NCBI RefSeq assembly: GCF_000519125.1
Contig: NZ_KI912582.1
Coordinates: 1 to 64,000 of the forward strand
DNA from: Desulfocurvus vexinensis DSM 17965
GTDB taxonomy: Bacteria > Desulfobacterota > Desulfovibrionia > Desulfovibrionales > Desulfovibrionaceae
Direction: 5' to 3'
DNA length: 64,000 bases
The notes below the pieces were generated by a model that did no database searches, was not told the origin of the DNA, and saw only the letters and a program-made list of their open reading frames with translations. The translations under genes were made by a program, and so were the position numbers. Shown here piece after piece: positions 38,737 through 46,969 of this stretch (its first letter is position 1; each line of letters opens with the position of its first letter).

Positions 38737-40134
38737 CTATTCTTCCTCTTCCGCAGGCCGCAGATGCTCGGGGATCACGACCATCTTGAGGAGCAGCGGC
38801 TTGAGGAAGGTCCAGCGGATGCCGATCTCGAACTCTTCCTCCAGGTCGCGGATGGCGTCCCAGCAGTTGTGGCAGGGGGCGATGACCAGCTTGCAGCCCG
38901 TGGCCAGGATCTGGTCGCGCTTGGTCTTGAGGGCCTTGTTGCGCTGGGCGCGGTAGCGCCCCACGCCGTTGAACCCGCCGCCGCCGCCGCAACAGTAGTT
39001 GTAGTCCTTGTTGGGCGCCATTTCCACGAAGTATCCGGGCTCCACGATGTAGCTGATGATCTCGCGGGTGATCTCGGACAGGCCGTAGTTGCGCACGTAG
39101 TTGCAGGAGTCCTGCAGGGTCACGGGCTCCTTGATGCGCTTGGCGGGGTCGATCTTGAGCTTGCCGGTGCGCAGGGCCTCGGCCACCCATTCCACGTAGT
39201 GGATGTAGGGCGCCGGGGGCTTGCCGTCGGGCCGCCCGCACCAGTAGGGCCCCTCGATGACCGAGGCGCGGTGGGCGTGGCCGCATTCGGTGCCCACCAC
39301 CCGCTTGGGCTTCAGGCGCTCGATGGCGTCGTAGACGTTTTGGACCTGCATCTTGCAGGCCTCCCAGTCGCCAGCGAACATGCACAGGGCGGTTTGCTCC
39401 CAGCCGCTGCTGGGCACGGTCCAGTTCTCCCCGGCGATGTGGAAGAGGATGGCGGCCTCGGCCACGTCCTCGGGGTAGTGCTTGGGCTCGCGGGCGTTGC
39501 AGGTGTACATGATATCGGCGTTTTCCACGTCCACGGGGATGGTCAGGCCGGGGTATTCCTCTTCGTTCTCCTCGGCCATCCACTCGCAGGTTTCGACCCA
39601 ATCCTCTTCGGTCACGTCCATCTGCGCGCGGTAGACGCGGTGCATGCCCGAGCCGATCTTGAGCTCCCACGGCACGAAGCCCTGGGAGTAGAGCAGGCCG
39701 CGCGTGTAGGAGATCATCTGGCCCATGTCGATGCCGTGCGGGCAGTACTGGGCGCAGCGCGAGCAGCAGGTGCAGCGCGACCAGCAGACTTCCATGGCGT
39801 GCAGCATGAACTTGGTGTCCACGTTGCCGTTCTTGCGGACGATCTCGCCCAGGGTGGTCTGCACCTTGTAGGACGGCACCTGCTCGGGGTTGCGGTCGTT
39901 GACGCGGTACAGGAAGCAGCTGTCGGCGCACAGGCCGCAGCGGGCGCAGATGTCCAGCCAGGTGCGCAGGCGCGACTTGCAGGTGGCGTCCAGGCGCTTC
40001 TTGAGCGCCTCGGTATCGACCTCAAGCTCTTCCATTTCCTTGTAGTAGTTCGTCCCCCTGGTGTCGGAGAGCAGATGCAGGATGTCCTCCTCCGTCTGCA
40101 GGGGGCGTCTGAAGCAGTATTTCCCTTCAGGCAT
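38737..40134 (-). CDS. hmcF: HmcF: cytoplasmic iron-sulfur protein of the Hmc complex (HdrD/DsrK-like)
   Basis: 465 residues. The ferredoxin-like part carries [11 protein letters not shown] and [17 protein letters not shown] for two [4Fe-4S] clusters. The C-terminal half has heterodisulfide reductase-type CCG motifs ([31 protein letters not shown]), which normally bind a non-cubane [4Fe-4S] centre. It faces the cytoplasm and exchanges electrons with the membrane subunits. ATG 40134 has AAGGAG upstream. It is the final hmc gene. Confidence 0.93.
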   Translation of the reverse strand: MPEGKYCFRRPLQTEEDILHLLSDTRGTNYYKEMEELEVDTEALKKRLDATCKSRLRTWLDICARCGLCADSCFLYRVNDRNPEQVPSYKVQTTLGEIVRKNGNVDTKFMLHAMEVCWSRCTCCSRCAQYCPHGIDMGQMISYTRGLLYSQGFVPWELKIGSGMHRVYRAQMDVTEEDWVETCEWMAEENEEEYPGLTIPVDVENADIMYTCNAREPKHYPEDVAEAAILFHIAGENWTVPSSGWEQTALCMFAGDWEACKMQVQNVYDAIERLKPKRVVGTECGHAHRASVIEGPYWCGRPDGKPPAPYIHYVEWVAEALRTGKLKIDPAKRIKEPVTLQDSCNYVRNYGLSEITREIISYIVEPGYFVEMAPNKDYNYCCGGGGGFNGVGRYRAQRNKALKTKRDQILATGCKLVIAPCHNCWDAIRDLEEEFEIGIRWTFLKPLLLKMVVIPEHLRPAEEEE

Positions 40135-40170
40135 GGTATCTCCTTGCCCCGTGGGCATGGATGGCGTTGC

Positions 40171-40848
40171 TTACCAGACGATGCCCCGGCCACGCTCGCC
40201 GCCGCGCTTGATGCCGAAGTCCATTCCCAGCTGGGCCCGGGAGCAGAAGTACAGCACCATGTGCGAGAGCTTGGTGAACGGGATGGCCAGGAGCATCAGG
40301 TGGCCGGTGACGAGGTGGGCCAGCAGCCAGCCCTCGGCGCCCGGCAGGTCCATGCGGCAGGCCAGCCCGGTGACGAAGGGCGCCATGGTGATGGCCAGCA
40401 GCAGGTAGTCGTAGCCCGTGGTGATGATGCGCACCTCGGGCAGGGCCAGGCGGCGGATGACGAGCCCCGCGCCGGCCACGAGCATGGCGATGGTCAACCC
40501 GTCGGCCAGCCCGGCGGGCATGGACGGCCAGGCAATGCCCAGGCGCTGTTTGGCCACCACGGCGTGGGCCTCCAGGAACAGGGGCACGAAGACGATGCCG
40601 ATGTGGAACGCGAAGAACAGGATGGTCATGCCGGGCTTTTCGCGCCAGCTCCGGCTGCCGAAGGGCACCAGCCAATAGAAGACGGACTTCAGGGCGTGTC
40701 TGGCGCCCAGGGCGAAGTGGGGTCGGTAGGCCACTCGGTCGAGCTGCCAGGACAGGCCGCGCACGTATCGCACGACGCGCCAGATGCAGCCGACGATGAA
40801 GACCGTGAACGTCACCCACAGCATGGGTCCGGTCAGGAATTCATACAT
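40171..40848 (-). CDS. hmcE: HmcE: membrane cytochrome b-type subunit (NarI/DsrM-like)
   Basis: 225 residues with about five transmembrane helices. Histidines such as those in FFAFHIGIVFVPLFLEAHAV and HLVTGHLMLLAIPFTKLSHM are positioned as in NarI-like dihaem cytochrome b subunits. It likely carries electrons between the quinone or periplasmic side and HmcF. AGGAGT precedes the ATG. It lies 36 bp before hmcF. Confidence 0.9.
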   Translation of the reverse strand: MYEFLTGPMLWVTFTVFIVGCIWRVVRYVRGLSWQLDRVAYRPHFALGARHALKSVFYWLVPFGSRSWREKPGMTILFFAFHIGIVFVPLFLEAHAVVAKQRLGIAWPSMPAGLADGLTIAMLVAGAGLVIRRLALPEVRIITTGYDYLLLAITMAPFVTGLACRMDLPGAEGWLLAHLVTGHLMLLAIPFTKLSHMVLYFCSRAQLGMDFGIKRGGERGRGIVW

Positions 40849-40890
40849 ATTGAGACTCCTTCGATGATGGCGGGTTGGGGTCGCACCGGG

Positions 40891-41034
40891 CTAGTACATG
40901 CGCTGCTTTTCGTCGCGCGCGGTGAGGAAGCGCCAGAAGCCCAGCGCGGCCACCAGGCCCAGGCCCATGAGCGTGTACGTCCAGCCCTTGGAGTAGATCA
41001 TGAAGTCAAGCAGGGTGTGGAATGCGTGTTCCAT
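40891..41034 (-). CDS. hmcD: HmcD: small membrane subunit
   Basis: Only 47 codons: MEHAFHTLLDFMIYSKGWTY followed by a hydrophobic stretch (TLMGLGLVAALGFWRFL) and a charged tail ending RMY. AAGGAGA precedes the ATG. Position and size match the tiny single-pass hmcD of D. vulgaris. It lies 12 bp after hmcC and 42 bp before hmcE. Confidence 0.88.
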   Translation of the reverse strand: MEHAFHTLLDFMIYSKGWTYTLMGLGLVAALGFWRFLTARDEKQRMY

Positions 41035-41046
41035 GACGGTCTCTCC

Positions 41047-42219
41047 TTAGTGCTCGCCCTTGTACTGGGGGTGCTCGTAGAACACGGGCATGCGGGTCAC
41101 GATGAAGCGGTAGGCGATGAGGCCCACGGTGACCACGAACACCGACACGCCGATCTCCATGATGGAGGGGAAGTAGCGCTCGGCGGAGGGCAGCTGCCAG
41201 TTGAAGGCCACCAGGCTCACGTTGAAGCGGTTGAGCACGATGCCAAGCACCGTCCACACCGCCGTGGCCTTGATGAGCCCGATGTTCCGGTCGCGGTAGC
41301 CGATGGCGTAGGCCAGGCAGGGCAGGGCCACGAAGCCCACCAGCTCCACCAGGAACCACACGCCCCAGCCCGTGCCCAGGTAGGCCCACTTGTCCTCCAG
41401 GGCCAGGCCCAGCACCTTGATGGCCAGGTAGCCGAACATGATCCAGGAGCAGGCCTTGGCGAAGCCCAGGGCCACGCCGTCGGCTTCCTGCTTGTGGGCG
41501 GTGTCCATCAGGTGATGGAAGTTCCTGTGGGCCAGGGAGCTCTCGAAGAGCACCATGGACATGCCCGCGAACATGGAGCTGATGAAGAAGTACAGCGGCA
41601 GGTAGGTCGAGTACCACAGCGGGTGCAGCTTGTTGGGGGCGATGAGGAACAGCGCGCCCAGCGAGCTCTGGTGCATGGTGGAGAGCACAACGCCCATGAT
41701 GGTCAGGGCGATGGTCCAGCCGTGGATGATGTTGCGCAGCTTCTTCAGGCCCAGCCATTCGAAGGCCATGGGGGTGAACTCGATGGCCAGCACCGAGAGG
41801 TAGATGAACACGCAAAGGCCCACTTCGAACAGCAGGGACGAGGTGCCCTGGGAGACGAAGACGGGGTAGGGCAGGCGCCAGGGGCGGCCCACGTCGTAGT
41901 GCAGGGCGAAGACCACCAGCGCGTAGCCCAGAAACGCCGTGAGGATGGCCGGGCGCACGGCGCTGTGGAAGCGCTTGATCCCGAACAGGTAGCAGGCGGC
42001 GGTGGTGGTGTAGCCTCCGGCTGCCAGGGCGACGCCGCACAGCAGGTCGAAGGAGATCCAGATGCCCCAGGGGTTGTTGTGGTCGAGGTTGGTCACTGCG
42101 CCCAGCCCGCCGGTGAAGCGCAGCCAGGTCAGCACCAGGCCGATGATGACGATGATGCCGGACACGATGGTGAACGGCGTCAGCGCGGAGCGGCCCGCAG
42201 CGTTGGTTTCGGCGTTCAT
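41047..42219 (-). CDS. hmcC: HmcC: NrfD/PsrC-like integral membrane subunit
   Basis: 390 residues with about ten transmembrane helices, the NrfD/PsrC fold that handles quinone electrons without haem. Typical features are NNPWGIWISFDLLCGVALAAGGY, HYDVGRPWRLPYPVF and SGAMFAG-like SSMFAGMSMVLFESSL. ATG 42219 overlaps the hmcB stop as TGATG. The longer frame is a shadow of hmcB. Confidence 0.93.
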   Translation of the reverse strand: MNAETNAAGRSALTPFTIVSGIIVIIGLVLTWLRFTGGLGAVTNLDHNNPWGIWISFDLLCGVALAAGGYTTTAACYLFGIKRFHSAVRPAILTAFLGYALVVFALHYDVGRPWRLPYPVFVSQGTSSLLFEVGLCVFIYLSVLAIEFTPMAFEWLGLKKLRNIIHGWTIALTIMGVVLSTMHQSSLGALFLIAPNKLHPLWYSTYLPLYFFISSMFAGMSMVLFESSLAHRNFHHLMDTAHKQEADGVALGFAKACSWIMFGYLAIKVLGLALEDKWAYLGTGWGVWFLVELVGFVALPCLAYAIGYRDRNIGLIKATAVWTVLGIVLNRFNVSLVAFNWQLPSAERYFPSIMEIGVSVFVVTVGLIAYRFIVTRMPVFYEHPQYKGEH

Positions 42220-43283
42220 CAGGACTGCGCCTCCTCTTCGGAATCCGTGCCCTTGGCCTGCATGGCCTGCTCCACGGCGTTCTTGACTTCGACCTCGATG
42301 CGCCGCCTGTTGGCGACCTCGGCCTTTTCCAGCTCGGCGGCCAGCTTGGCCTCGGCCTGCTCGGCGGCCTTCTTGAGGGCGGCGGCCACGGCGGCCTCCT
42401 TCTCCTGCTTCTCCTGCTTCTCGCGCTTCTTGGAGATGGCGTAGACGCCGGTGAGCAGGATGGGCCACAGGCCGGTGACCACAGGCACGGCGGCCAGGGC
42501 CCCGGAGGTCAGCTCGGGGGCGCTGGTGGTGCCCAGGTCGCCGGGCAGGCCCAGCTCCGTGAAGGGCACCCCGGAGATGTACAGCCAGTTGGTGCCGCCC
42601 ATCTCGCGCTCGCCGTAGATGTGGTCCACGTAGCGGTCGGGGAAGTTGCGGATGCGCTGGCGCGCCACGTCGAGGAGCTCCTTGCGGGTGCCGAAGGTCA
42701 GGGCGCCCTTGGGGCAGATCTCGACGCAGCCGGGCAGCTTGCCCTCCAGGATGCGCGGGTGGCACATGGTGCACTTCATCACGCGCGGGGACAGGGCCTC
42801 GTCGTACTCGTAGGCCGGGACGCTCCAGGCGCAGGCGATCATGCAGTAGCGGCACCCCACGCACAGGGTCGGGTCGTAGACCACGGCGCCCTCGGGGGTC
42901 TTGATGAAGGCCTTGACGAAGCAGGCCGAGGCGCAGGCGGGCTCCTGGCAGTGGTTGCACTGCTGCTTGCGGAAGGCCACGCCGGGGCGCGAGGTCTGGT
43001 ACTGGTTGACGACGGTGTAGTCCTTCTCGGTGGTGCGGCGCTTGGCCTCGAGCACGGTCAGGTCGTCGAAGGGCTTCTCGGGCCGGGGCAGCTCGTTGAC
43101 CACGTTGCAGGCCTCCTCGCACTTGCGGCACCCGATGCAGAGCGTGGCGTCGAACAGGACGCCTTTGGCTCCGGGGTGTCCCTCGAAGTGGTGGTTGCCC
43201 GCAGCGTGCGCCGCCTGGCCCGTGGCGGCCACAACGGAGGTTGCGCCGAGCAGGCCGAGAAACGTTCTGCGATTAATGGACAT
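42219..43283 (-). CDS. hmcB: HmcB: periplasmic four-cluster ferredoxin subunit with membrane tail
   Basis: 354 residues. The N-terminal [20 protein letters not shown] is a Tat-type signal. Sixteen Cys in four clusters follow ([57 protein letters not shown]), as in DMSO-reductase-type electron-transfer subunits. A membrane helix lies near residues 262-283. A charged coiled-coil tail ([13 protein letters not shown] through [11 protein letters not shown]) extends to the cytoplasm. It links HmcA to HmcC. Confidence 0.93.
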   Translation of the reverse strand: MSINRRTFLGLLGATSVVAATGQAAHAAGNHHFEGHPGAKGVLFDATLCIGCRKCEEACNVVNELPRPEKPFDDLTVLEAKRRTTEKDYTVVNQYQTSRPGVAFRKQQCNHCQEPACASACFVKAFIKTPEGAVVYDPTLCVGCRYCMIACAWSVPAYEYDEALSPRVMKCTMCHPRILEGKLPGCVEICPKGALTFGTRKELLDVARQRIRNFPDRYVDHIYGEREMGGTNWLYISGVPFTELGLPGDLGTTSAPELTSGALAAVPVVTGLWPILLTGVYAISKKREKQEKQEKEAAVAAALKKAAEQAEAKLAAELEKAEVANRRRIEVEVKNAVEQAMQAKGTDSEEEAQS

Positions 43284-43313
43284 ATGCGATTCCTCTGGGT
43301 TGGCTGCGGTTCC

Positions 43314-44954
43314 CTACTTCTTCCGTTCCTTGTGGCAGTCGGCGCAGGCGGTGGCCGCGGGCTTTTCGAGGCCCATGGACTGGTGGCAGCCGATGCACTG
43401 CTGGTGGAACGCGGTCATCAGACCGGGCCTGGCGTCGGTTCCGGTGCCGGGGGTGGCGGCGTGGCAGCTCGCGCAGCGCGGCGGGGTGGCCGAGGCCGGG
43501 CTGTTGTGGTGGCAGCCCTGGCAGAAGGTGCCCTGCTCGCGGTGGAACCGTGCGGCCATGGGGCTGTCCCCGATGAGCTTGAGCATGGTCTGCGCGATCT
43601 TGCGGTGCGGGAACTCGGCGGGCTCGTACTTGTCGGCCAGGTCGCCGATGGCCACGGTCTCGGGAATCTCGTCCAGATTGTAGGTGCCCACGGGCTTACG
43701 GGCCGAGATGGCGGCCTGGGCCAGGGCGGTCTTGTCCTGGTCGGTCAGGGCCGTGGCGGCCTCGGGGCTTGCGGGCTCCAGGGCCTTGTCGTGGCACGAG
43801 GCGCAGCTGGCCTGGCTCGCGCGGGCGGAGGGCATGAGGTTGTGGCACCCGGCGCACTCGGGCGCGGTGGTGCGCTGGGCGTGGCAGCCCACGCAGCTTT
43901 CCTGGGCCGAGACCTTGTGCATGGCCTGCTCCAGGGTCACGAAGCCGCCCTTCTCGTTGCCCGCGCGGGTGTGGCACTCGGCGGAGCAGGAGGCGATCTT
44001 TTCGTGGTGGCAGCTGCGGCAGTCCTTGACGTAGCCCTCGTGGGACTTGTGGTCGAAGGCCACGGGGCTCATCAGGCCCTTGACGGGCCGGGCGCCTTTT
44101 TCGGGCGCGGCGGGCAGGCCCATGAGCACGGCGTCGGCCTGGCCGCGCTCCAGGCGGGGCACGTCGGGCACGACCTTCACGGCGGCCTGGGCCTGGGCGG
44201 TGTGGCAACCCTGGCAGGTCGCGGGGCCGGAGTCGGCGCCCTTGGCGGCAACCTGCACGTGGCAGGACACGCAGGCCAGGTGCGCGGCGTCGCGCAGGGC
44301 GCGCACATCGCCATCGGGCCCGGCGACGGCCAGGGGGCCGTGGCAGGCGGCGCAGGAATCTTCCTTGTTCTTGGCGTAGACCAGCTTCTTGGTGGCCTGG
44401 TCATATTCGTGGTGGCAGGCCGCGCAGGTGCGGTCCTCGGCGTCGCGGGCCACGGACTTGGAGTCCAGGTGGCGGAAGTGCAGCGACTTGTCCATGCCGA
44501 TGGGCGTCCAGGCCGAGGTGTCGGCCGGGGCGGTGGAGTGGCAGCTGCGGCAGGCCACATCCGTGGGGCCCGTGGGCTGGCCCTGGGCGGCCAGGTCCTT
44601 GTGGCAGCCGATGCAGTTGTCGTGGTAGACGGCCTTGACGGTGGCGGCATCGGTGTCCGCAAGGCGCTTGAATTTGAGCACCAACCGGTCCTTGTCGGAC
44701 TCGTGGCAGGTGGTGCAGTCGGTCTTGCCGAGCTTGGCAAGGGCCTCGGTGTGCTGGTCGTGCCGGAAAGCGACCGGCGCTTCCTCGAGCGCTCCGAACG
44801 CCGCAAGCGAGTCGATCATCAGGATGTCGGCCCGCCCGTCGCCGCCGCTGGGGGGTGTCGGCACCACGCCCACGGCCTCGATGGCGTATGCGGAAAGCGC
44901 TGCGAGAACGGCGACGACCCCGGCCCATCGCGCCAGGAATCTTCCCTTCTTCAT
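43314..44954 (-). CDS. hmcA: HmcA: 16-haem high-molecular-weight cytochrome c
   Basis: 546 residues, close to the D. vulgaris protein. It begins with a signal peptide (MKKGRFLARWAGVVAVLAAL). I count fifteen CxxCH motifs and one CSAECH (CxxxCH), sixteen haem sites in all, with many additional His for bis-His ligation. It sits in the periplasm and accepts electrons, classically from hydrogenase and type I cytochrome c3. It passes them through HmcB-F across the membrane. It is the first gene of hmcABCDEF, which is followed by Usp, receivers and a kinase. Confidence 0.95.
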   Translation of the reverse strand: MKKGRFLARWAGVVAVLAALSAYAIEAVGVVPTPPSGGDGRADILMIDSLAAFGALEEAPVAFRHDQHTEALAKLGKTDCTTCHESDKDRLVLKFKRLADTDAATVKAVYHDNCIGCHKDLAAQGQPTGPTDVACRSCHSTAPADTSAWTPIGMDKSLHFRHLDSKSVARDAEDRTCAACHHEYDQATKKLVYAKNKEDSCAACHGPLAVAGPDGDVRALRDAAHLACVSCHVQVAAKGADSGPATCQGCHTAQAQAAVKVVPDVPRLERGQADAVLMGLPAAPEKGARPVKGLMSPVAFDHKSHEGYVKDCRSCHHEKIASCSAECHTRAGNEKGGFVTLEQAMHKVSAQESCVGCHAQRTTAPECAGCHNLMPSARASQASCASCHDKALEPASPEAATALTDQDKTALAQAAISARKPVGTYNLDEIPETVAIGDLADKYEPAEFPHRKIAQTMLKLIGDSPMAARFHREQGTFCQGCHHNSPASATPPRCASCHAATPGTGTDARPGLMTAFHQQCIGCHQSMGLEKPAATACADCHKERKK

Positions 44955-45228
44955 GCTGTCCCTCGTTCCTTTGGCTGAAATGAATGTCCACGGCCAATGC
45001 AACGCATCGCATCCGCAGTTCGCATCCTCCGGCCATCCAGGCGGCCCCGGGCGCCCATGCGCCCCGGGTCGTCTTCCCACCAGCCGACGGTGAGCGGTCT
45101 GTGGCTGCTCCCTTTCCGGTTCTGGCGTACGAGGCGGTATCCCGGCATCCTGAATTGCCCCTCAGGGGTGCCGAAATAATGCGGAAATCCGGTAAGTTAC
45201 GCCATTCCAGGAAAAAGTCTCCCTGGAG

Positions 45229-45255
45229 AGTATAGAATGGGAATATACCCGTCAA
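45229..45255 (-). promoter_or_regulatory. Predicted hmcA promoter
   Basis: On the minus strand TTGACG (45250-45255) and TATACT (45229-45234) are separated by 15 bp, in an AT-rich stretch. CTACTTGACGGGTA surrounds the -35, and Rrf2-family sites often overlap this position. The leader to hmcA is about 270 nt and contains the CCCCT-CAGGGG palindrome. The short spacer suggests activation may be needed. Confidence 0.45.
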
Positions 45256-45314
45256 GTAGGGAATTTGCGATTGGATGACGAAATGTGAAAAAAAGAATTA
45301 TTGAGGATGGTTGG

Positions 45315-45349
45315 AAAAAATCCGCCCCCCGGCGTGCCGGGGGGCGGAT
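45315..45349 (-). terminator. Rho-independent terminator of the first rrf2 gene
   Basis: 14-bp arms 45320-45333 and 45336-45349. On the minus strand the hairpin is followed by TTTTTT (complement of 45315-45320). It insulates the hmc promoter from the regulator gene upstream. Confidence 0.88.
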
Positions 45350-45362
45350 GCTGATTGTGCGC

Positions 45363-45830
45363 TCAAACCGGGCCGGAGCAGGGGCCTGCGGCGTCCTTGA
45401 AGCGGCAGCCCGGCCTGGGGCAGGCGCGGGCTTCGGCCACCAGTTCGGAGAAGGAGATGGAGTCCAGCTTCTCGAACATGGCCTGGCTGGCCTCGTGCCA
45501 GACGCGCAGGGTGACGCAGCGCTCGTCGCTGGTCACGGCTGCGCCCGGGCCGAGGAATTCCTCGAGCTGGGCCTGGCCTTCCAGCGCCCGCACGATGTCG
45601 CCCACGGATATTTCCGCCAGCGGGCGGGTGATCAGGTGTCCGCCCCGGGGGCCGCGCTTGCTCTTGATGAACTTGGCGTCCTTGAGGGTCCGGATGAGTT
45701 TTTCAAGGTATTTGACGGAGATGCCCTGGCGCCGCGAGATGTCGCCAATGCGTACCGGACCGTCATCGCCGTGCAGGGCGATGTCCAGGAACATCTTGGC
45801 GCCATAGCGGCTTTTGGTGGTCAAACGCAT
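45363..45830 (-). CDS. Rrf2-family transcriptional regulator (copy A)
   Basis: 155 residues. The winged helix includes SRYGAKMFLDIALH, ISVKYLEKLIRTLK and SKRGPRGGHLITRP, the Rrf2/IscR hallmark. Cysteines are at 105, 137, 142 and 151. Only C105 aligns with the IscR cluster positions, so the C-terminal CPRPGC might bind a cluster differently. The founder Rrf2 is an hmc regulator of D. vulgaris. Here it lies upstream of hmcA rather than at the operon end. ATG 45830 is chosen because the conserved MRLTTKSRYG starts there. Confidence 0.87.
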   Translation of the reverse strand: MRLTTKSRYGAKMFLDIALHGDDGPVRIGDISRRQGISVKYLEKLIRTLKDAKFIKSKRGPRGGHLITRPLAEISVGDIVRALEGQAQLEEFLGPGAAVTSDERCVTLRVWHEASQAMFEKLDSISFSELVAEARACPRPGCRFKDAAGPCSGPV

Positions 45831-45929
45831 GGAGGTGTCCCTGATTGGACGGCACACGGAGGCGTTTTGCGCGCCAGGGGCGGGCGCGCAAGGGTGGGGG
45901 GATGGAACGCCGTGCCGCGTTATAAAACT

Positions 45930-45966
45930 CTACGGCGTAGGTATGGAATAATTTCCCGCACGTCAA
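45930..45966 (-). promoter_or_regulatory. Promoter and palindrome of Rrf2 copy A
   Basis: Minus strand TTGACG (45961-45966), 17-bp spacer, TACCTA (45938-45943). The perfect palindrome CTAC-GGC-GTAG (45930-45940) overlaps the -10, a likely autoregulatory operator. Confidence 0.55.
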
Positions 45967-46154
45967 GTGCGGAGAATCCATCCGGTGCAGGTCTGGAATT
46001 TCCCGGGCGTGGCGGGGCAGTCGGAGCGCAGGTGGAGATATGGCGGAGAGCAGTCGAAGCGCGGGGGCGGAGAGCAGGGCGGCCCTGGAATGTGCCAGCC
46101 CCCCCCCCCGGCGTGCGGAGTCCCGGGGGGCGGCGCCCCGGCAGCGCCTGTTTG

Positions 46155-46661
46155 CTAGGGGTGGCGGAAGGTGGCGGCCATGTCCCGGGCGGTGCGGCAC
46201 TCGGAATCGGGCACGTCGGGGAACAGGTCGGGCAGCAGGCCGAGCATGTTGTTCTGGCGCAGCTCCTGGACCAGCTCGGCGAAGGTGATGGTTTCCAGCT
46301 TCTCGAACATGGCGTTGGCCGCGGCCTTCCAGACGCGCCGGGTCAGGCACATGGGCTCGTTGACGCAGCAGTGGCTGTCGGAGGAGCATTCCACGAGCAT
46401 GGTGTCGCCTTCGAGGATGCGCACCAGGGCGCCCACGGTGATCTGCTCCAGGGGCTTGGCGGGCAGGTGCCCGCCCTTGGGCCCGCGCTTGGACTCGATG
46501 AAACCGCCGTCCTTGAGCAGGCGCACGAGCTTTTCCAGATACTTGAGCGACAGGCCCTGGCGTTCGGCCACGTCCTGGATGCGCACAGGGCCGTCGTCGG
46601 CGTGCAGGGCGATGTCGAGCATCATGCGAGTGCCATACCGGCTGCGGGTGGAAATCCGCAT
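46155..46661 (-). CDS. Rrf2-family regulator with IscR-like cysteines (copy B)
   Basis: 168 residues, paralogous to copy A over the DNA-binding part (SRYGTRMMLDIALHADDGPVRI, SKRGPKGGHLPAKP). It contains C92, C98, C99 and C105, close to the C92/C98/C104 triad that holds [2Fe-2S] in IscR. C155 lies near the end. It could therefore sense iron-sulfur status or redox. ATG 46661 starts the conserved MRISTRSRYG. No strong ribosome site is seen. The upstream frame is kinase shadow. Confidence 0.85.
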   Translation of the reverse strand: MRISTRSRYGTRMMLDIALHADDGPVRIQDVAERQGLSLKYLEKLVRLLKDGGFIESKRGPKGGHLPAKPLEQITVGALVRILEGDTMLVECSSDSHCCVNEPMCLTRRVWKAAANAMFEKLETITFAELVQELRQNNMLGLLPDLFPDVPDSECRTARDMAATFRHP

Positions 46662-46741
46662 CGCGTACAATCCGTCCAGGTGTGGGTTTGGGGCAGGTGG
46701 CAGCCGCGACGAACGCCGCAACTTTCTCTTCTTCCGGCGCA

Positions 46742-46771
46742 ACCATACGCAGGGGAACGCTTTTCCGTCAA
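46742..46771 (-). promoter_or_regulatory. Predicted promoter of Rrf2 copy B
   Basis: Minus strand TTGACG (46766-46771), 18-bp spacer, TATGGT (46742-46747), 80 bp upstream of the start. The -35 is identical to those of hmcA and Rrf2 copy A. Nothing else was recognised in 46772-46969. Confidence 0.5.
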
Positions 46772-46969
46772 GGGGGGGGCGCCATGGCGTACGGGCCCGC
46801 TCCAGGGGCGCACCCCTCTTGGCTTTGGGCGCGCGAGCCGCGACCGCCGCGTGCCCGGGCGCCGGGATTCGGGCTCTGCGCGCCTGAAGAAGGGCGTCCG
46901 CAGCCGCCGCTCGCCCGGGGCGCGCGGCCTGCTGCGGGCCCCGGCCCGCCCCCGGGTGCCCGGTGGCGG

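Noticed and set aside
38641-42444. 1267-codon plus-strand open frame across hmcC-F
   Set aside because: It is antisense to well-defined redox genes, with repetitive His/Gln/Gly composition and no domain.
46099-46109. Run of eleven C as a phase-variable switch
   Set aside because: It lies after the stop of Rrf2 copy B, outside any frame or recognisable promoter. It is more likely part of a terminator-like stem.
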